The notes: generated from the sequence alone by a model not told the origin. A stretch of DNA of 63,736 bases from Bacilli bacterium (GCA_017936845.1 JAGBES010000025.1:1-63736), one strand, 5' to 3'. Counted from the first letter of the stretch, positions 25,615 through 35,854 are shown. Program-made: numbers and translations.

Positions 25615-27198
25615 ATGTTAATAAAATTTATAGTTTCAATAATACCAGTTATACCATATATATTTTTAAAATCAAAAAAATCATTACATATGTTACAACA
25701 AAATTGGTATAATGATGGGAATAGATATTTAAAATGGATAAATAATAATAAGAAAAAAGTTTTTAATAATATAGATATATTATTTATAGTATTCATTTTT
25801 GGACTTTTTATAAATAAATTATTATTAATGACTTTATTTATCATTTTTTACTGTGTTATTTCTTTATTATATTTAAAGAAAATAAAAAATGAAAAACAAG
25901 TAAAACCATTAGTATTTACTAAAAGAGTAAAAAGACTTGTTATAACAACTTATTTAATATATATACTATTAATATTAATATCATCATTAACATTTAATGA
26001 AGAATATTTAACATATTATTATTTAATATTTGGATTAGCTATATACTTAAATTATTTTGTTGTTTATCTTGCTAATATATTAAATAAACCAATAGAAAAA
26101 ATGATAAATAATAATTTTAAAAGAAAAGCAATTAAAAAGTTAAATAATATGAGTAATATGAAAGTTATAGGAATAACTGGAAGTTATGGAAAAACAAGTA
26201 GTAAAAATATATTAAACGATATATTAAATGTAAAATATAATTCATTTCCAACACCAAAGAATTTTAATACACCACTTGGATTAATAATAACCATAAATAA
26301 TTATTTAGATAAATTTAATGATCTTTTTATAGCTGAAATGGGAGCTTTTAAAAAAGGAGAAATAAAAGAGTTATGTGATTTAGTTCATCCAACATATGGA
26401 ATTTTAACAAAAATAGGTGTTGCTCATTTAGAAAGTTTTGGATCACAAGAAAATATTCAACAAGGAAAATTTGAGTTAATAGAATCCCTTCCAAGTGATG
26501 GAATAGGTATTTTAAACTTTGATGATCCATTACAAGTAAATTATAAATTAAAAAATAATTGTAAAATTGTAACAATAGGTATTGATAATAAAGATGTAGA
26601 TGTAAGAGCTACCGACATTAAGTTAACAAATTCAGGAACAACATTTAATGTTCTATTTAAAGGTGATAAAACTAAATACAAATTTGAAACGAAACTACTT
26701 GGGAAAGCTAATGTTTACAATATCTTAGCAGGAATTGCTTTAGGATATAATTTAAATATTAGTATTGAACAATTAATGATTGGTGTAAAAAAAGTAAAAC
26801 CAGTAGAACATAGATTAGAATTAAAGAAAATGGGGAATATTAATATAATAGATGATGCATATAATGCAAATCCTGATGGAACAAAAATGGCATTAGATGT
26901 ATTAAATAGTATGCCAGGTAAAAAAATAGTAATATCTTCAGGAATGATAGAACTTGGAAGTAAAGAATATGAACTTAATGAAGAATTAGGGGAATATATG
27001 AAAGATAGAGCTGATCAAGTAATATTATTAGGAAAAGAGTTAACTAAACCAATTTATGATGGGTTAATAAAAACAAAATTTAAAAAAGAAAATATCTTTG
27101 TATTAAATGATATAAAAGAAGCAATTGAATTAATAAAAAATGAAAAAGAAGACACATATGTTTTAATTCAAAGTGATCTTCCAGATATATTTAATTAG
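25615..27198 (+). CDS. murF: MurF-like ligase with an N-terminal membrane domain
   Basis: Adds D-Ala-D-Ala to UDP-MurNAc-tripeptide using ATP. Residues 1-165 hold about four hydrophobic segments not present in standard MurF. The ligase follows: ATP loop GITGSYGKTSSKN near 186, AEMGAFKKGEI, VAHLESFGS, and DDAYNANPDGTKMAL, all MurF marks. It ends in IQSDLPDIFN rather than the usual KGSR-type end. The next gene is ddl, which makes its D-Ala-D-Ala substrate, so the two steps are operon-coupled. A related amide ligase role is possible but less likely. Confidence 0.88.
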   Translation: MLIKFIVSIIPVIPYIFLKSKKSLHMLQQNWYNDGNRYLKWINNNKKKVFNNIDILFIVFIFGLFINKLLLMTLFIIFYCVISLLYLKKIKNEKQVKPLVFTKRVKRLVITTYLIYILLILISSLTFNEEYLTYYYLIFGLAIYLNYFVVYLANILNKPIEKMINNNFKRKAIKKLNNMSNMKVIGITGSYGKTSSKNILNDILNVKYNSFPTPKNFNTPLGLIITINNYLDKFNDLFIAEMGAFKKGEIKELCDLVHPTYGILTKIGVAHLESFGSQENIQQGKFELIESLPSDGIGILNFDDPLQVNYKLKNNCKIVTIGIDNKDVDVRATDIKLTNSGTTFNVLFKGDKTKYKFETKLLGKANVYNILAGIALGYNLNISIEQLMIGVKKVKPVEHRLELKKMGNINIIDDAYNANPDGTKMALDVLNSMPGKKIVISSGMIELGSKEYELNEELGEYMKDRADQVILLGKELTKPIYDGLIKTKFKKENIFVLNDIKEAIELIKNEKEDTYVLIQSDLPDIFN

Positions 27199-27217
27199 TA
27201 GTAGAAAGAGTGATAAT

Positions 27218-28411
27218 ATGAAAATAAAAGTTGGAGTAATATTTGGAGGTAATTCAGTAGAACATGAAGTAAGTATTATAACTGCTGTTCAAGCAATGAG
27301 TTTTATGGACACTGAAAAATATGATATAATTCCTATTTACATAACAAAAGATAGACAGTGGTATACAGGAAAAATGTTATTAGAAATGGATGTATATAAA
27401 GATTTTGATTCATTAAAAAAATATGCAAAACAAGTATGCTTAACAAATATAAATGGAGAATTTTGTTTACAAAATACAAAAGGATTATTTAGAAAAACAA
27501 TAGAAAAAATAGATATAGCATTTCCAATTGTACATGGAAAAGGTGTAGAAGATGGATCTTTAGAAGGGTATTTAGAAAGTATAGGTATACCAACAGTTGG
27601 TCCATCAATATTAGGTGCTGCTTTAGGACAAGATAAAATTGTTATGAAGCAAGTGCTTGATAGCTATAAAATAGCAAACCCAGAATATACTTGGTTTTAT
27701 GATTTTGAATATTTAGAAAATAAAGAAGAAATAACAAAAAGAATCGAAAAATTAAAATATCCTGTTATTGTAAAACCTGCAAGATTAGGAAGTAGTGTAG
27801 GAATTAAAATAGCAAAAGATAAACAATCATTAGATATAGCTATAGAAGAAGCTATAAAATATGATTCAAAAATATTAGTAGAAAAAGTAATAGAAGATTT
27901 AAAAGAAGTAAACTGTGCAGTACTTGGAAATTCTGAATATCAAGAAACTAGTTTAATAGCTTTAATGAAAACAAAAAATGATTTTTTAACTTATGAAGAT
28001 AAATATTTAAGTGGTGGTAAAAAGAAAACTGGTTTAAAAGGGTTAAAATCAGGAAATATGTCAACAAGCGAATTTGATATACCGGCTAAAATTGATAAAG
28101 ACTTAGAAGAAGAAATAAAAGATTTAGCTAAGAAAACATTTAAAGCATTAGATTTAAGTGGTGTAGCACGTATTGACTTTTTAATAGATAACAAAAATAA
28201 AAAGGTATATGTAAATGAACCAAATACAATACCAGGAAGTTTATCATTCTATCTATTTAAACCAGCTGGAAAAGATTATAAAACATTACTAGATGAGATG
28301 ATAACAACAGCAATAAAAAAATATAAAGAAGAAAGTAAAAAAGTTTCATCATTTGAATCAAATATACTAAGTACATATAATGGTTCAAAAGGTATGAAAG
28401 GAAAAATATAG
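27218..28411 (+). CDS. ddl: D-alanine--D-alanine ligase
   Basis: ATP-grasp enzyme that joins two D-Ala for lipid II. GGNSVEHEVSI at the start, HGKGVEDGSLEGYLE, KPARLGSSVGI, and the C-terminal NEPNTIPGSLSFYLF are the family motifs. The Tyr in the SLSFYLF region places it with the D-Ala (not D-Lac) ligases only tentatively. The ATG at 27218 is set by AGAGTGAT; an upstream in-frame start at 27173 lies within murF. 397 residues, slightly longer than usual because of an insertion. Confidence 0.95.
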   Translation: MKIKVGVIFGGNSVEHEVSIITAVQAMSFMDTEKYDIIPIYITKDRQWYTGKMLLEMDVYKDFDSLKKYAKQVCLTNINGEFCLQNTKGLFRKTIEKIDIAFPIVHGKGVEDGSLEGYLESIGIPTVGPSILGAALGQDKIVMKQVLDSYKIANPEYTWFYDFEYLENKEEITKRIEKLKYPVIVKPARLGSSVGIKIAKDKQSLDIAIEEAIKYDSKILVEKVIEDLKEVNCAVLGNSEYQETSLIALMKTKNDFLTYEDKYLSGGKKKTGLKGLKSGNMSTSEFDIPAKIDKDLEEEIKDLAKKTFKALDLSGVARIDFLIDNKNKKVYVNEPNTIPGSLSFYLFKPAGKDYKTLLDEMITTAIKKYKEESKKVSSFESNILSTYNGSKGMKGKI

Positions 28412-28434
28412 TTTTTAAACTATATTTTATTTTG
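28403..28434 (+). terminator. Intrinsic terminator
   Basis: AAATATAGTTT/AAACTATATTT stem and T-rich tail after ddl. Confidence 0.85.
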
Positions 28435-28480
28435 ATAAAAATAAAAATTATGATATAATACATTTTATTCGGGTGATATT

Positions 28481-29230
28481 ATGAATAAAAGTTATATGTA
28501 TGCTAATGGAAATATACATGTTTTTGATGAAAAATACAATAAAAAAGTTATAGAATACACAGATAATTTTTTAAATAAATTAATAATTCAAAATAATTTA
28601 GAATCAATAGAAAGTACAATGATAACAAACAATGAAACAATAGAAAATTTAATTGATTATAGTTTTCAACTTTTAAAAGAGAGAACAATTGATATTCTCT
28701 TTATAACTATGGGTGGAGCATTTTCTGGTTTTTTTCTAAAAATATTTTGTAATTTAACAATAGAAAATTTACCAATTGTAATTGCAATTTTAGGATTAAT
28801 ACTTGGAATAGTAATAACAAATGATAAAACTAGAATATTAAAAAATATAAATTTAGAAATAGAAGGTTATCAAAGATTAAGAGAAATATTAAATTTTGAA
28901 TATAATAAAAATAAAAAAGAATTAAATTTTTTAGAGTGGGATAAACAAAAAGAGAAAGAAGATTATTATAAACAAGATGGTATAAGATTTGAAACATTTG
29001 AAATAGATGATTTAAAAGAACAAAAAAGATTACAAGCATTAATAAATGCCTCATTTCTTTATGAAATAAATAAAGAATATTATAAAAATCTTTATTTAAG
29101 AGGAATTTTAAATGAAGAAATAGTAGATTTATTACCATTAGAAATAGAAATTATTAAAGAATTTATAAAAAAAGATATAGAATTAGAAGAAACAAAGAAA
29201 TGTTTAAATAAGATTAAGATTAAATATTAA
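28481..29230 (+). CDS. Membrane protein, unknown
   Basis: A 249-residue protein with two adjacent membrane segments (about 70-90 and 96-112) inside two charged soluble parts. The N-terminal part has MYANGNIHVFDEKYNKKVIE and the C-terminal 130 residues are Lys/Glu-rich helices. No family recognised. GGTGAT before the ATG supports the start. The GNAT gene follows 22 bases later and is probably co-transcribed. Confidence 0.7.
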   Translation: MNKSYMYANGNIHVFDEKYNKKVIEYTDNFLNKLIIQNNLESIESTMITNNETIENLIDYSFQLLKERTIDILFITMGGAFSGFFLKIFCNLTIENLPIVIAILGLILGIVITNDKTRILKNINLEIEGYQRLREILNFEYNKNKKELNFLEWDKQKEKEDYYKQDGIRFETFEIDDLKEQKRLQALINASFLYEINKEYYKNLYLRGILNEEIVDLLPLEIEIIKEFIKKDIELEETKKCLNKIKIKY

Positions 29231-29252
29231 AAATATCAAAAGGAGTTATAAA

Positions 29253-29717
29253 ATGATAAAATTAATCAAATTTGATGTTACTAAAGTAGAACACATAACT
29301 TTAAAAGATAAAATAAATGATGATTTATCTATAAAAAACAATGTTTTAACACTTGGATATATAGATAATAATGCATATGTTATAAATATAGATAATCTAA
29401 ATATAGGGTTAATAAAAATAAACGAAGAACAAAAAGATAGCTATTCAATAGATATGGGAATATTAAAAGAATATCAAAACAAACATTATGGAACAAAATC
29501 ATTAATAGAAACATTAAAAATAATAGAAAAAAATAATTGGAATAAAATAATATTAAGAACATCAAGTAGCAATGAAAAAGCTATAAAAAGTGCTTTCAAT
29601 GCAAATTTTTATTTTGATATAGATGAAGTAGAAAAATGTATTGATGAAGGTAATGATTATATAGTATTATCTAGAACAAACCCTAATTATAAAAATAAGG
29701 TAAAAATAAAAACATAA
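29253..29717 (+). CDS. GNAT-family N-acetyltransferase
   Basis: A 154-residue protein with the GNAT order: a strand with GLIKINEEQ, then IDMGILKEYQNKHYGTKSLIE (acetyl-CoA loop Q-x-x-x-YG-T), and a late NEKAIKSAFNANF segment. It transfers an acetyl group from acetyl-CoA; the acceptor is unknown. AAAGGAG precedes the ATG. Confidence 0.75.
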   Translation: MIKLIKFDVTKVEHITLKDKINDDLSIKNNVLTLGYIDNNAYVINIDNLNIGLIKINEEQKDSYSIDMGILKEYQNKHYGTKSLIETLKIIEKNNWNKIILRTSSSNEKAIKSAFNANFYFDIDEVEKCIDEGNDYIVLSRTNPNYKNKVKIKT

Positions 29718-29734
29718 TTTATGTTTTTTATTTT
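29708..29734 (+). terminator. Intrinsic terminator
   Basis: AAAACATAA/TTATGTTTT stem followed by a T-rich tail. Confidence 0.8.
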
Positions 29735-29761
29735 GTATGTTATAATAATTAAGGTGATAAA

Positions 29762-30235
29762 ATGAAAAAAATTACAATAGTTAGTATTATAACAATATTA
29801 ATAGACCAAATAATAAAATATTTAATTATAACTAATTTAAAATTTACAGATAGTATAAATGTTATAAAAAATTTCTTTAGAATAACATATTTACAAAATA
29901 CAGGAGCAGCTTGGAGTATTTTATCAGGAAATATAATATTATTAATATTAATAACATTAATTGCTTTAGTATTTATATTTATGATATTAAAAAAGAAAAA
30001 AGAATATTTAAAAATAGAATATCTATGCTATGGATTATTAATAGGAGGAATAATAGGTAATCTAATTGATAGAATAAGATATGGTTTTGTAATAGATTAT
30101 TTAGATTTCAATTTTGGTGAGTTTAATTATCCTGTATTCAATTTGGCGGACATTTGTATTGTAGTAAGTGCTATAATACTAATTATAATAAGTATGAAGG
30201 AAGATAAAAATGGAAATAAAAGTAGAAGAAAGTAA
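29762..30235 (+). CDS. lspA: Lipoprotein signal peptidase LspA
   Basis: Membrane aspartyl protease that cleaves prolipoproteins; it would process the five or so lipoproteins in this window. It has four hydrophobic segments, LQNTGAAWSIL, and both catalytic aspartates, in GNLIDRI and FNLADI. 157 residues is normal. The downstream rluD starts 26 bases inside its end, a pairing also common in Bacillus and E. coli-like orders. Confidence 0.97.
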   Translation: MKKITIVSIITILIDQIIKYLIITNLKFTDSINVIKNFFRITYLQNTGAAWSILSGNIILLILITLIALVFIFMILKKKKEYLKIEYLCYGLLIGGIIGNLIDRIRYGFVIDYLDFNFGEFNYPVFNLADICIVVSAIILIIISMKEDKNGNKSRRK

Positions 30236-31097
30236 TGTAAGATTAGATCAATATTTAACAAAAAAATTAGATTATAGTAGAAGTAAAGTAGAAAAATTAA
30301 TAAAAGAAAATAATATATTAGTTAATAACAAAGAAACAAAAAAAAGTTATATTTTAAAAGAAAATGATATTATTAATATAAAAGAGATAGATGAAGAAGA
30401 AATATATATAGAACCAGAAAAAATGGATTTAGATATAGTTTATGAAGATGATGATGTAATAGTTGTAAATAAAGAAAATGGAGTAGTAGTTCATCCAGCA
30501 CCAGGAAATTATAAACATACACTAGTAAATGGACTTATGTATCATTCAAAATTAAGTAGTATAAATGGAGAATTTAGACCAGGTATAGTACATAGAATAG
30601 ATGCATATACAACAGGACTTTTAATGGTTGCTAAAAATGATAAAGCACATATTGATTTAGCTAAACAATTAGAAGAAAAAACAACACATAGAAAATATAT
30701 TGCTTTAGTATGGGGAGTTATAAATACAGATACAGGTACAATAGATGCTCCAATAGGAAGAGATATTAATGATAGAAAAAAAATGGCTGTAACAGATATC
30801 AATTCAAAAGATGCTATCACGCATTTTAAAGTACTAGAAAGATATAGTAATGCAACATTAATTGAACTTGAACTTGAAACAGGAAGAACACATCAAATAA
30901 GAGTACATATGAATTATATAGGATACCCAATTGTAAATGACCCTGTTTATGGAAAAAGAAAAATAATAGACAATACTGGACAATGTTTACACGCTAAAGA
31001 ATTAGGCTTTGTACATCCAACAACTAAAAAGTATATGGAATTTACAAGTGAATTACCAGAATGTTTTTTAAATATATTAAGAGAATTTAAAGATTAA
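30210..31097 (+). CDS. rluD: 23S rRNA pseudouridine synthase RluD
   Basis: RluA-family enzyme with an N-terminal S4 domain (about 5-70: VRLDQYLTKKLDYSRSKVEKL) and a catalytic domain. The catalytic Asp is in VHRIDAYTTGLLMVAKN; the usual D-x-x-T-S-G reads A-Y-T-T-G here, which is acceptable. GRTHQIRVHM is present. In E. coli RluD modifies positions 1911-1917 of 23S rRNA. The gene is coupled to lspA. Confidence 0.9.
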   Translation: MEIKVEESNVRLDQYLTKKLDYSRSKVEKLIKENNILVNNKETKKSYILKENDIINIKEIDEEEIYIEPEKMDLDIVYEDDDVIVVNKENGVVVHPAPGNYKHTLVNGLMYHSKLSSINGEFRPGIVHRIDAYTTGLLMVAKNDKAHIDLAKQLEEKTTHRKYIALVWGVINTDTGTIDAPIGRDINDRKKMAVTDINSKDAITHFKVLERYSNATLIELELETGRTHQIRVHMNYIGYPIVNDPVYGKRKIIDNTGQCLHAKELGFVHPTTKKYMEFTSELPECFLNILREFKD

Positions 31098-31539
31098 TAA
31101 AGTAAATAGAAATACTTAAAATTAAAGCATAAATTAAGAAAATAATATAAAAAATTAAATAAATACTAGCTTTTTTATTAATTTCTTTTGTTTCATAATA
31201 TAGGAATAAGGCAGTAAGTAAAGTTAATAAAACATCAATAAAAGCCAAAAAATTATTTTTTAAATAAAAAAATATAATAGTATATAATTGATTAAAAATA
31301 TAATTATAAATTAAATCTTTTTTATATTCTTTAAGATTAAAATAGTTACTATTACTTACTTTAAAAACACTAATAGTTATTAAAATATATAAAATAGGCC
31401 ATATAATACTAAATAAAAATTTAGGAATAGTAAAAAATGGTAAATTTATTGAATCGAAATAACTATAGTCATTAAATACTATACTAGTTAAAAACCAAGG
31501 AGCTAATAATAGAATAAATTTTAATATTTTTTTAAACAT
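31087..31539 (-). CDS. TspO/MBR family protein
   Basis: A 150-residue protein with five hydrophobic segments. IPKFLFSIIWPILYILITIS matches the TspO motif (P-x-W-x-F-x-x-x-W-x-x-LY), and the later NYIFNQLYTIIFFYLKNNF with LFLYYETKEINKKASIYL fits too. TspO binds tetrapyrroles or sterols and is linked to stress. Its end overlaps rluD tail-to-tail by 11 bases. Confidence 0.8.
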   Translation of the reverse strand: MFKKILKFILLLAPWFLTSIVFNDYSYFDSINLPFFTIPKFLFSIIWPILYILITISVFKVSNSNYFNLKEYKKDLIYNYIFNQLYTIIFFYLKNNFLAFIDVLLTLLTALFLYYETKEINKKASIYLIFYIIFLIYALILSISIYFINL

Positions 31540-31595
31540 ATAATCACCTTTACATATTATATTAAAAGTATTAAAATAATATTACAGGAGGAAAT

Positions 31596-32747
31596 ATGGA
31601 AGAATTTGTAATAGATAAAAATGATGAAATAGTAATGAAATTACTACATTATTTTATAACTGAAAAAAACTATAATCCAATAGTTTTACATGGAGCTAAA
31701 AATGAAATTTGGCTTGAAAATATGAATAATGAATCATATGAAATAGTTAGAATAGTTACTAATTATATTCATAATAATGAACAATTAAACTTTGATTTAT
31801 TTAAAACAAAACAAATAACAAAACAAATAAAAAGAAAAACATTATCTTTTAACATGGATGTATTAAGTATATTTGTGAATTTAAATGATAATGTTGATAT
31901 AAATTCAATGAATTATCATCATATAGATTGTGCTGGAATAAAAAATATAAATGATTTAAATAAATATGATTTTGTTATAAAAAATTATCCTGAAATAACT
32001 AAAGATACAAGTTTTAAAGAAAAAGGAATGAATTTATTTATGAAAATAACAGGTGATATAAGTAAAAAGAATGAAGAAGAAAATTATAAAGCAAATGATA
32101 TATTTAGAAAAAAAAGACCAATCATTACATATATTCTTATAGCATTAAATATATTAGTATTTTTAGCAATGTACTTAATAGGAAATGGTAGTTATGATAT
32201 AGATACATTATTAGCTTTTGGAGCTAATTATGCAGAATATGTAAAAGCTGGAGAGTATTATAGATTATTAACAAGTAGTTTTCTTCATATAGGATTACTT
32301 CATTTAATTTTCAATATGTATGCTTTAAAAATAATAGGACCACAAATAGAAAGTTTTTATGGCAAAACAAAATATTTAATAATATATCTATTTAGTGCTA
32401 TTATGGGTAGTTTATTTTCATGTCTTTTTACAAGAAGTATATCAGCAGGAGCAAGTGGAGCAATATTTGGTTTGTTTGGTGCACTAATATATTTTGGATA
32501 TCATTATCGCGTATATTTAGGAAATGTTATAAGATCACAAATAATACCATTATTATTAATTAATTTTTCTTTAGGATTTTTATTATCAGGAATTGATGTA
32601 TCAGCACATATAGGAGGATTTATTGGTGGATTACTTATTTCATCAGTACTAGGTATAAAATATAAATCAACAAAATCAGAAAAAATTAATGGTATAATAA
32701 TAACGACTATTTTTACAATTTTTATTATATTTTTATTGTTTAAATAA
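31596..32747 (+). CDS. Rhomboid intramembrane serine protease (GluP-like)
   Basis: A 383-residue protein. The first 170 residues are soluble, as in B. subtilis GluP/YqgP. Six to seven membrane segments follow. The catalytic Ser287 is in AGASGAIFGLFG and His338 in SAHIGGFIGG; the HxxxN motif reads HLIFN in HIGLLHLIFNMYAL. It cuts membrane proteins within the bilayer; GluP is linked to Mg2+ transporter quality control. Confidence 0.93.
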   Translation: MEEFVIDKNDEIVMKLLHYFITEKNYNPIVLHGAKNEIWLENMNNESYEIVRIVTNYIHNNEQLNFDLFKTKQITKQIKRKTLSFNMDVLSIFVNLNDNVDINSMNYHHIDCAGIKNINDLNKYDFVIKNYPEITKDTSFKEKGMNLFMKITGDISKKNEEENYKANDIFRKKRPIITYILIALNILVFLAMYLIGNGSYDIDTLLAFGANYAEYVKAGEYYRLLTSSFLHIGLLHLIFNMYALKIIGPQIESFYGKTKYLIIYLFSAIMGSLFSCLFTRSISAGASGAIFGLFGALIYFGYHYRVYLGNVIRSQIIPLLLINFSLGFLLSGIDVSAHIGGFIGGLLISSVLGIKYKSTKSEKINGIIITTIFTIFIIFLLFK

Positions 32748-32751
32748 TCAT

Positions 32752-32778
32752 TAAATATAGTTTAACTATATTTTTTTA
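32752..32778 (+). terminator. Intrinsic terminator
   Basis: AAATATAGTT/AACTATATTT stem with T7 after the rhomboid gene. Confidence 0.85.
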
Positions 32779-32841
32779 TATTGTTTCTTTACATTAAATA
32801 TAATAATTGCTATACTAAATATAGTTTCGAGGAAGATTAGT

Positions 32842-34482
32842 ATGAGAAAGAAAATATTTATAACAATATTAAGTATATTATTTACATTGTTTATTTTAAT
32901 AGGTAATTCATTTTTAATAAGTAATAGCTTTAAATTTATAACTAAAAATATACTTGTTAATTTAATAATAATAATAGTCGCATTTATAATATTTTATTTA
33001 CTATTTAATTTATTATTTAGATTATTAGATGAAAAAAAAATAAAACAATATAAAATAATAAAAAAAATAGAAAAAACAAGAATATATAAACTTTTCATAA
33101 AACATCCATTTATATTTAGTTTAATATTTATTTTAATATGCTGGATACCATATATCATTGCGTTTTATCCAACTATATTATCACCTGATCCAAGCTTCCA
33201 AATAAAACAATATTTTGGAATAGAAAATAAATATTCAACCTATGTAATAATGAGAGATCCCAAAATATTAATAACAAATCATCATCCTGTAATACATACA
33301 TTATTACTTGGAACATGTGTAAAAATAGGAAAAATAATTAATAATGTAAATTTAGGATTATTTATTTATAGTTTAATTCAAATTTTAATATTGTCATCAA
33401 CATTAGCGTATACAATAAAATTTATGTCTAAATTAAAATTAGATAAAAACTATTTATTAATATCACTTATGGTATACTCATTAATACCAATATTTCCGTT
33501 TTATTCAATGAGTGCAGTAAAAGATGTAATATTTGGATCACTTATAATTTTATATATAATAACAATATATAAATTAGTTAAATGTGAAAATATAAAAATA
33601 GTTGATATAATAAAAATAATTGTCTTAATGATTTTGGTAATTTTATTTAGAAATAATGGTATTCATGTTATAATATTATCATTTCCATTCTTATTTTTTA
33701 TAGATAAAAATATAAGAAAGAAAATAAAATTAATTTTAATTTTTATGATAATATTAGTTTTTAATTATTCGTACAATAATGTAATACTTCCTTATTTTAA
33801 AATAAGCCCAACAAGTGTTAGGGAAATACTTTCAATACCATTTCAACAAACAGCAAGATATGTAAAAGAACATGAAAAAGAAGTAACAAAAGAAGAAAAA
33901 GAAGTAATTGATAAATTGCTTAATTATGATACAATCGCTTCTAGATATAAACCAGATATAGCAGATCCTGTAAAAAATGAATTTAATAGATACTATAAAA
34001 AAGAAGATTTAACTAGGTATTTTAGAGTATGGTTTAAAGAGTTTACAAATCATCCAGTAACTTATATCGAAGCGACTATAAATAATACATATGGATATTT
34101 TTATCCATTAAAAACAAGATGGTTTATTTATTATAAATATGATGATAGAATAGTCGAAGATGGATTTGATTATCATTATAATTCTTTAAAAACAAGTAGA
34201 AAATTATTGTCGGATTATGGTAGAACATTTCCATACATTCCAATAATAGGATTAATAATTAATATAGCATTTAATGTATGGATATTAATATTTATGTTTA
34301 CATATTTAATATATAAGAAAAAGTATAAAAGTGTTATATATTTAATACCATCATTTATATTAATATTAGTTTGTATAGCATCACCAGTAAATGCATATTT
34401 TAGATATGCACTTCCATATGTATTTGCCCTTATGTTAAATTTAGGAATTTTTATAAAAGAAGGTGTTTTAGATGAAAGATAA
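32842..34482 (+). CDS. DUF6020-family membrane protein (GT-C-like)
   Basis: A 546-residue protein with about a dozen hydrophobic segments and a large outside loop (about 325-445). LSPDPSFQIKQYFG, NHHPVIHTLLLG and MSAVKDVIFG are typical of this family, which looks like lipid-linked GT-C glycosyltransferases with an acidic motif (here SPDPS) in the first loop. The following GT2 and GtrA genes overlap and form one operon, so it probably adds sugars from polyprenyl-phosphate to a surface acceptor. The enzyme role is inferred. Confidence 0.8.
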   Translation: MRKKIFITILSILFTLFILIGNSFLISNSFKFITKNILVNLIIIIVAFIIFYLLFNLLFRLLDEKKIKQYKIIKKIEKTRIYKLFIKHPFIFSLIFILICWIPYIIAFYPTILSPDPSFQIKQYFGIENKYSTYVIMRDPKILITNHHPVIHTLLLGTCVKIGKIINNVNLGLFIYSLIQILILSSTLAYTIKFMSKLKLDKNYLLISLMVYSLIPIFPFYSMSAVKDVIFGSLIILYIITIYKLVKCENIKIVDIIKIIVLMILVILFRNNGIHVIILSFPFLFFIDKNIRKKIKLILIFMIILVFNYSYNNVILPYFKISPTSVREILSIPFQQTARYVKEHEKEVTKEEKEVIDKLLNYDTIASRYKPDIADPVKNEFNRYYKKEDLTRYFRVWFKEFTNHPVTYIEATINNTYGYFYPLKTRWFIYYKYDDRIVEDGFDYHYNSLKTSRKLLSDYGRTFPYIPIIGLIINIAFNVWILIFMFTYLIYKKKYKSVIYLIPSFILILVCIASPVNAYFRYALPYVFALMLNLGIFIKEGVLDER

Positions 34483-35404
34483 AATAGCAGTTTTAATTCC
34501 ATGTTATAATGAATCAATAACAATAGAAAAAGTAGTAAAAGACTATAAGAAAGAATTACCAGAAGCAACAATTTATGTATATGATAATAATTCAAATGAT
34601 AATACAGATGAGATAGCAAAAAAAGCTGGAGCCATTGTTAGATATGAATATCGCCAAGGAAAAGGAAATGTTATTAGAACAATGTTTAAAGACATAGAAG
34701 CTGATTGTTATTTAATGATAGATGGAGATGATACATATCCTGCAAATAGTGCTAGAGAAATGTGTAATTTAATATTGGAAAAAAAAGCTGATATGGTAAT
34801 AGGTGATAGATTATCAAGTACATATTTTAAAGAAAATAAACGACCATTTCATAATTTTGGAAATAGATTAGTAAGATGGTTAATAAATTTCTTATTTAAA
34901 AGTAACATAAGGGATATAATGACTGGTTATAGAGCTTTTAGTTATGAATTTGTAAAAACATTTCCAATATTATCAAAGGGTTTTGAAATTGAAACAGAAA
35001 TGACAATACATGCACTAGATAAAAACTTTTTACTTAAAGAAATACCAGTTGATTATAAAGATAGACCAAGTGGTAGTGTATCAAAATTAAATACATATAA
35101 AGATGGATTTAGAGTATTGAAAACAATTGAAAGACTATTTAGAGAATATAGACCATTTTTATTCTTTAGTATATCAAGTTTAATATTTTTAATATTATCT
35201 ATTATATTTGGGGTACCTGTATTTAAAGAATATTTTGAAACAGGTCTAGTTCCAAGATTTCCTACGTTTATATTTAGTGGATTTTTACTACTTATTTCAT
35301 TACTTTTATTCATTTGTGGAGTTATATTGGATGTAGTCGTAAAAAAACATAGGCAGTTATTTGAACTTATACTAGTAAGGACAAAAAATGAAAGAAATAA
35401 TTAA
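34472..35404 (+). CDS. Polyprenyl-phosphate glycosyltransferase, family 2 (DPM1/GtrB-like)
   Basis: A 310-residue GT2 enzyme. VLIPCYNESITIEKVV at the start, DNNSNDNTDEIA, and the metal motif DGDDTYP near 85-91 are clear, with TGYRAFSYEF after. Two C-terminal membrane segments (about 230-250 and 266-290) place it with the GtrB/DPM type that makes undecaprenyl-phosphate sugars. It overlaps DUF6020 by 11 bases and GtrA by 17, so the three work together. Confidence 0.92.
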   Translation: MKDKIAVLIPCYNESITIEKVVKDYKKELPEATIYVYDNNSNDNTDEIAKKAGAIVRYEYRQGKGNVIRTMFKDIEADCYLMIDGDDTYPANSAREMCNLILEKKADMVIGDRLSSTYFKENKRPFHNFGNRLVRWLINFLFKSNIRDIMTGYRAFSYEFVKTFPILSKGFEIETEMTIHALDKNFLLKEIPVDYKDRPSGSVSKLNTYKDGFRVLKTIERLFREYRPFLFFSISSLIFLILSIIFGVPVFKEYFETGLVPRFPTFIFSGFLLLISLLLFICGVILDVVVKKHRQLFELILVRTKNERNN

Positions 35405-35771
35405 ACAATTATTTAAATTTGGTATAGTAGGGGCTATTTGTTTTCTAATAGATTACTTAATATTATATGTAAGTACAGATATATTTCATATTTATTATTT
35501 AATATCATCAATCATATCTTTTTCAATTTCAACTATATTTAATTATATATTAAGTGTTAAATGGGTGTTTGATGTAAAAAATAAAAATGATAAGAAAAGA
35601 AATTTTATTACATTTGTTATATTTAGTATTATTGGTTTAATTTTAAATCAAATAATTATGTGGTTTGGTACAGATATATTAGGTATTTATTATATGATAA
35701 CTAAGGTAATTTCAACAATTGTAGTAATGGTATTTAATTTCATAACAAGAAAAATATTCTTAGAAAAATAG
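35388..35771 (+). CDS. GtrA family membrane protein
   Basis: A 127-residue protein with four membrane segments and the marks FGIVGAICFLIDYLILY near the start and FNYILSVKWVF in the middle. GtrA proteins are thought to flip polyprenyl-phosphate sugars; here it follows the enzyme that would make one. Confidence 0.92.
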   Translation: MKEIIKQLFKFGIVGAICFLIDYLILYVSTDIFHIYYLISSIISFSISTIFNYILSVKWVFDVKNKNDKKRNFITFVIFSIIGLILNQIIMWFGTDILGIYYMITKVISTIVVMVFNFITRKIFLEK

Positions 35772-35782
35772 AATATTTTTTT
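35751..35782 (+). terminator. Intrinsic terminator
   Basis: AAATATTCT/AGAATATTT stem and T7, overlapping the end of gtrA. Confidence 0.8.
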
Positions 35783-35854
35783 GATTTTTAAACAAAAATA
35801 ATGTTAAAATTCATATTATTGTGATATAATGTAGTAGTGTTTGAGGTGACTTAA

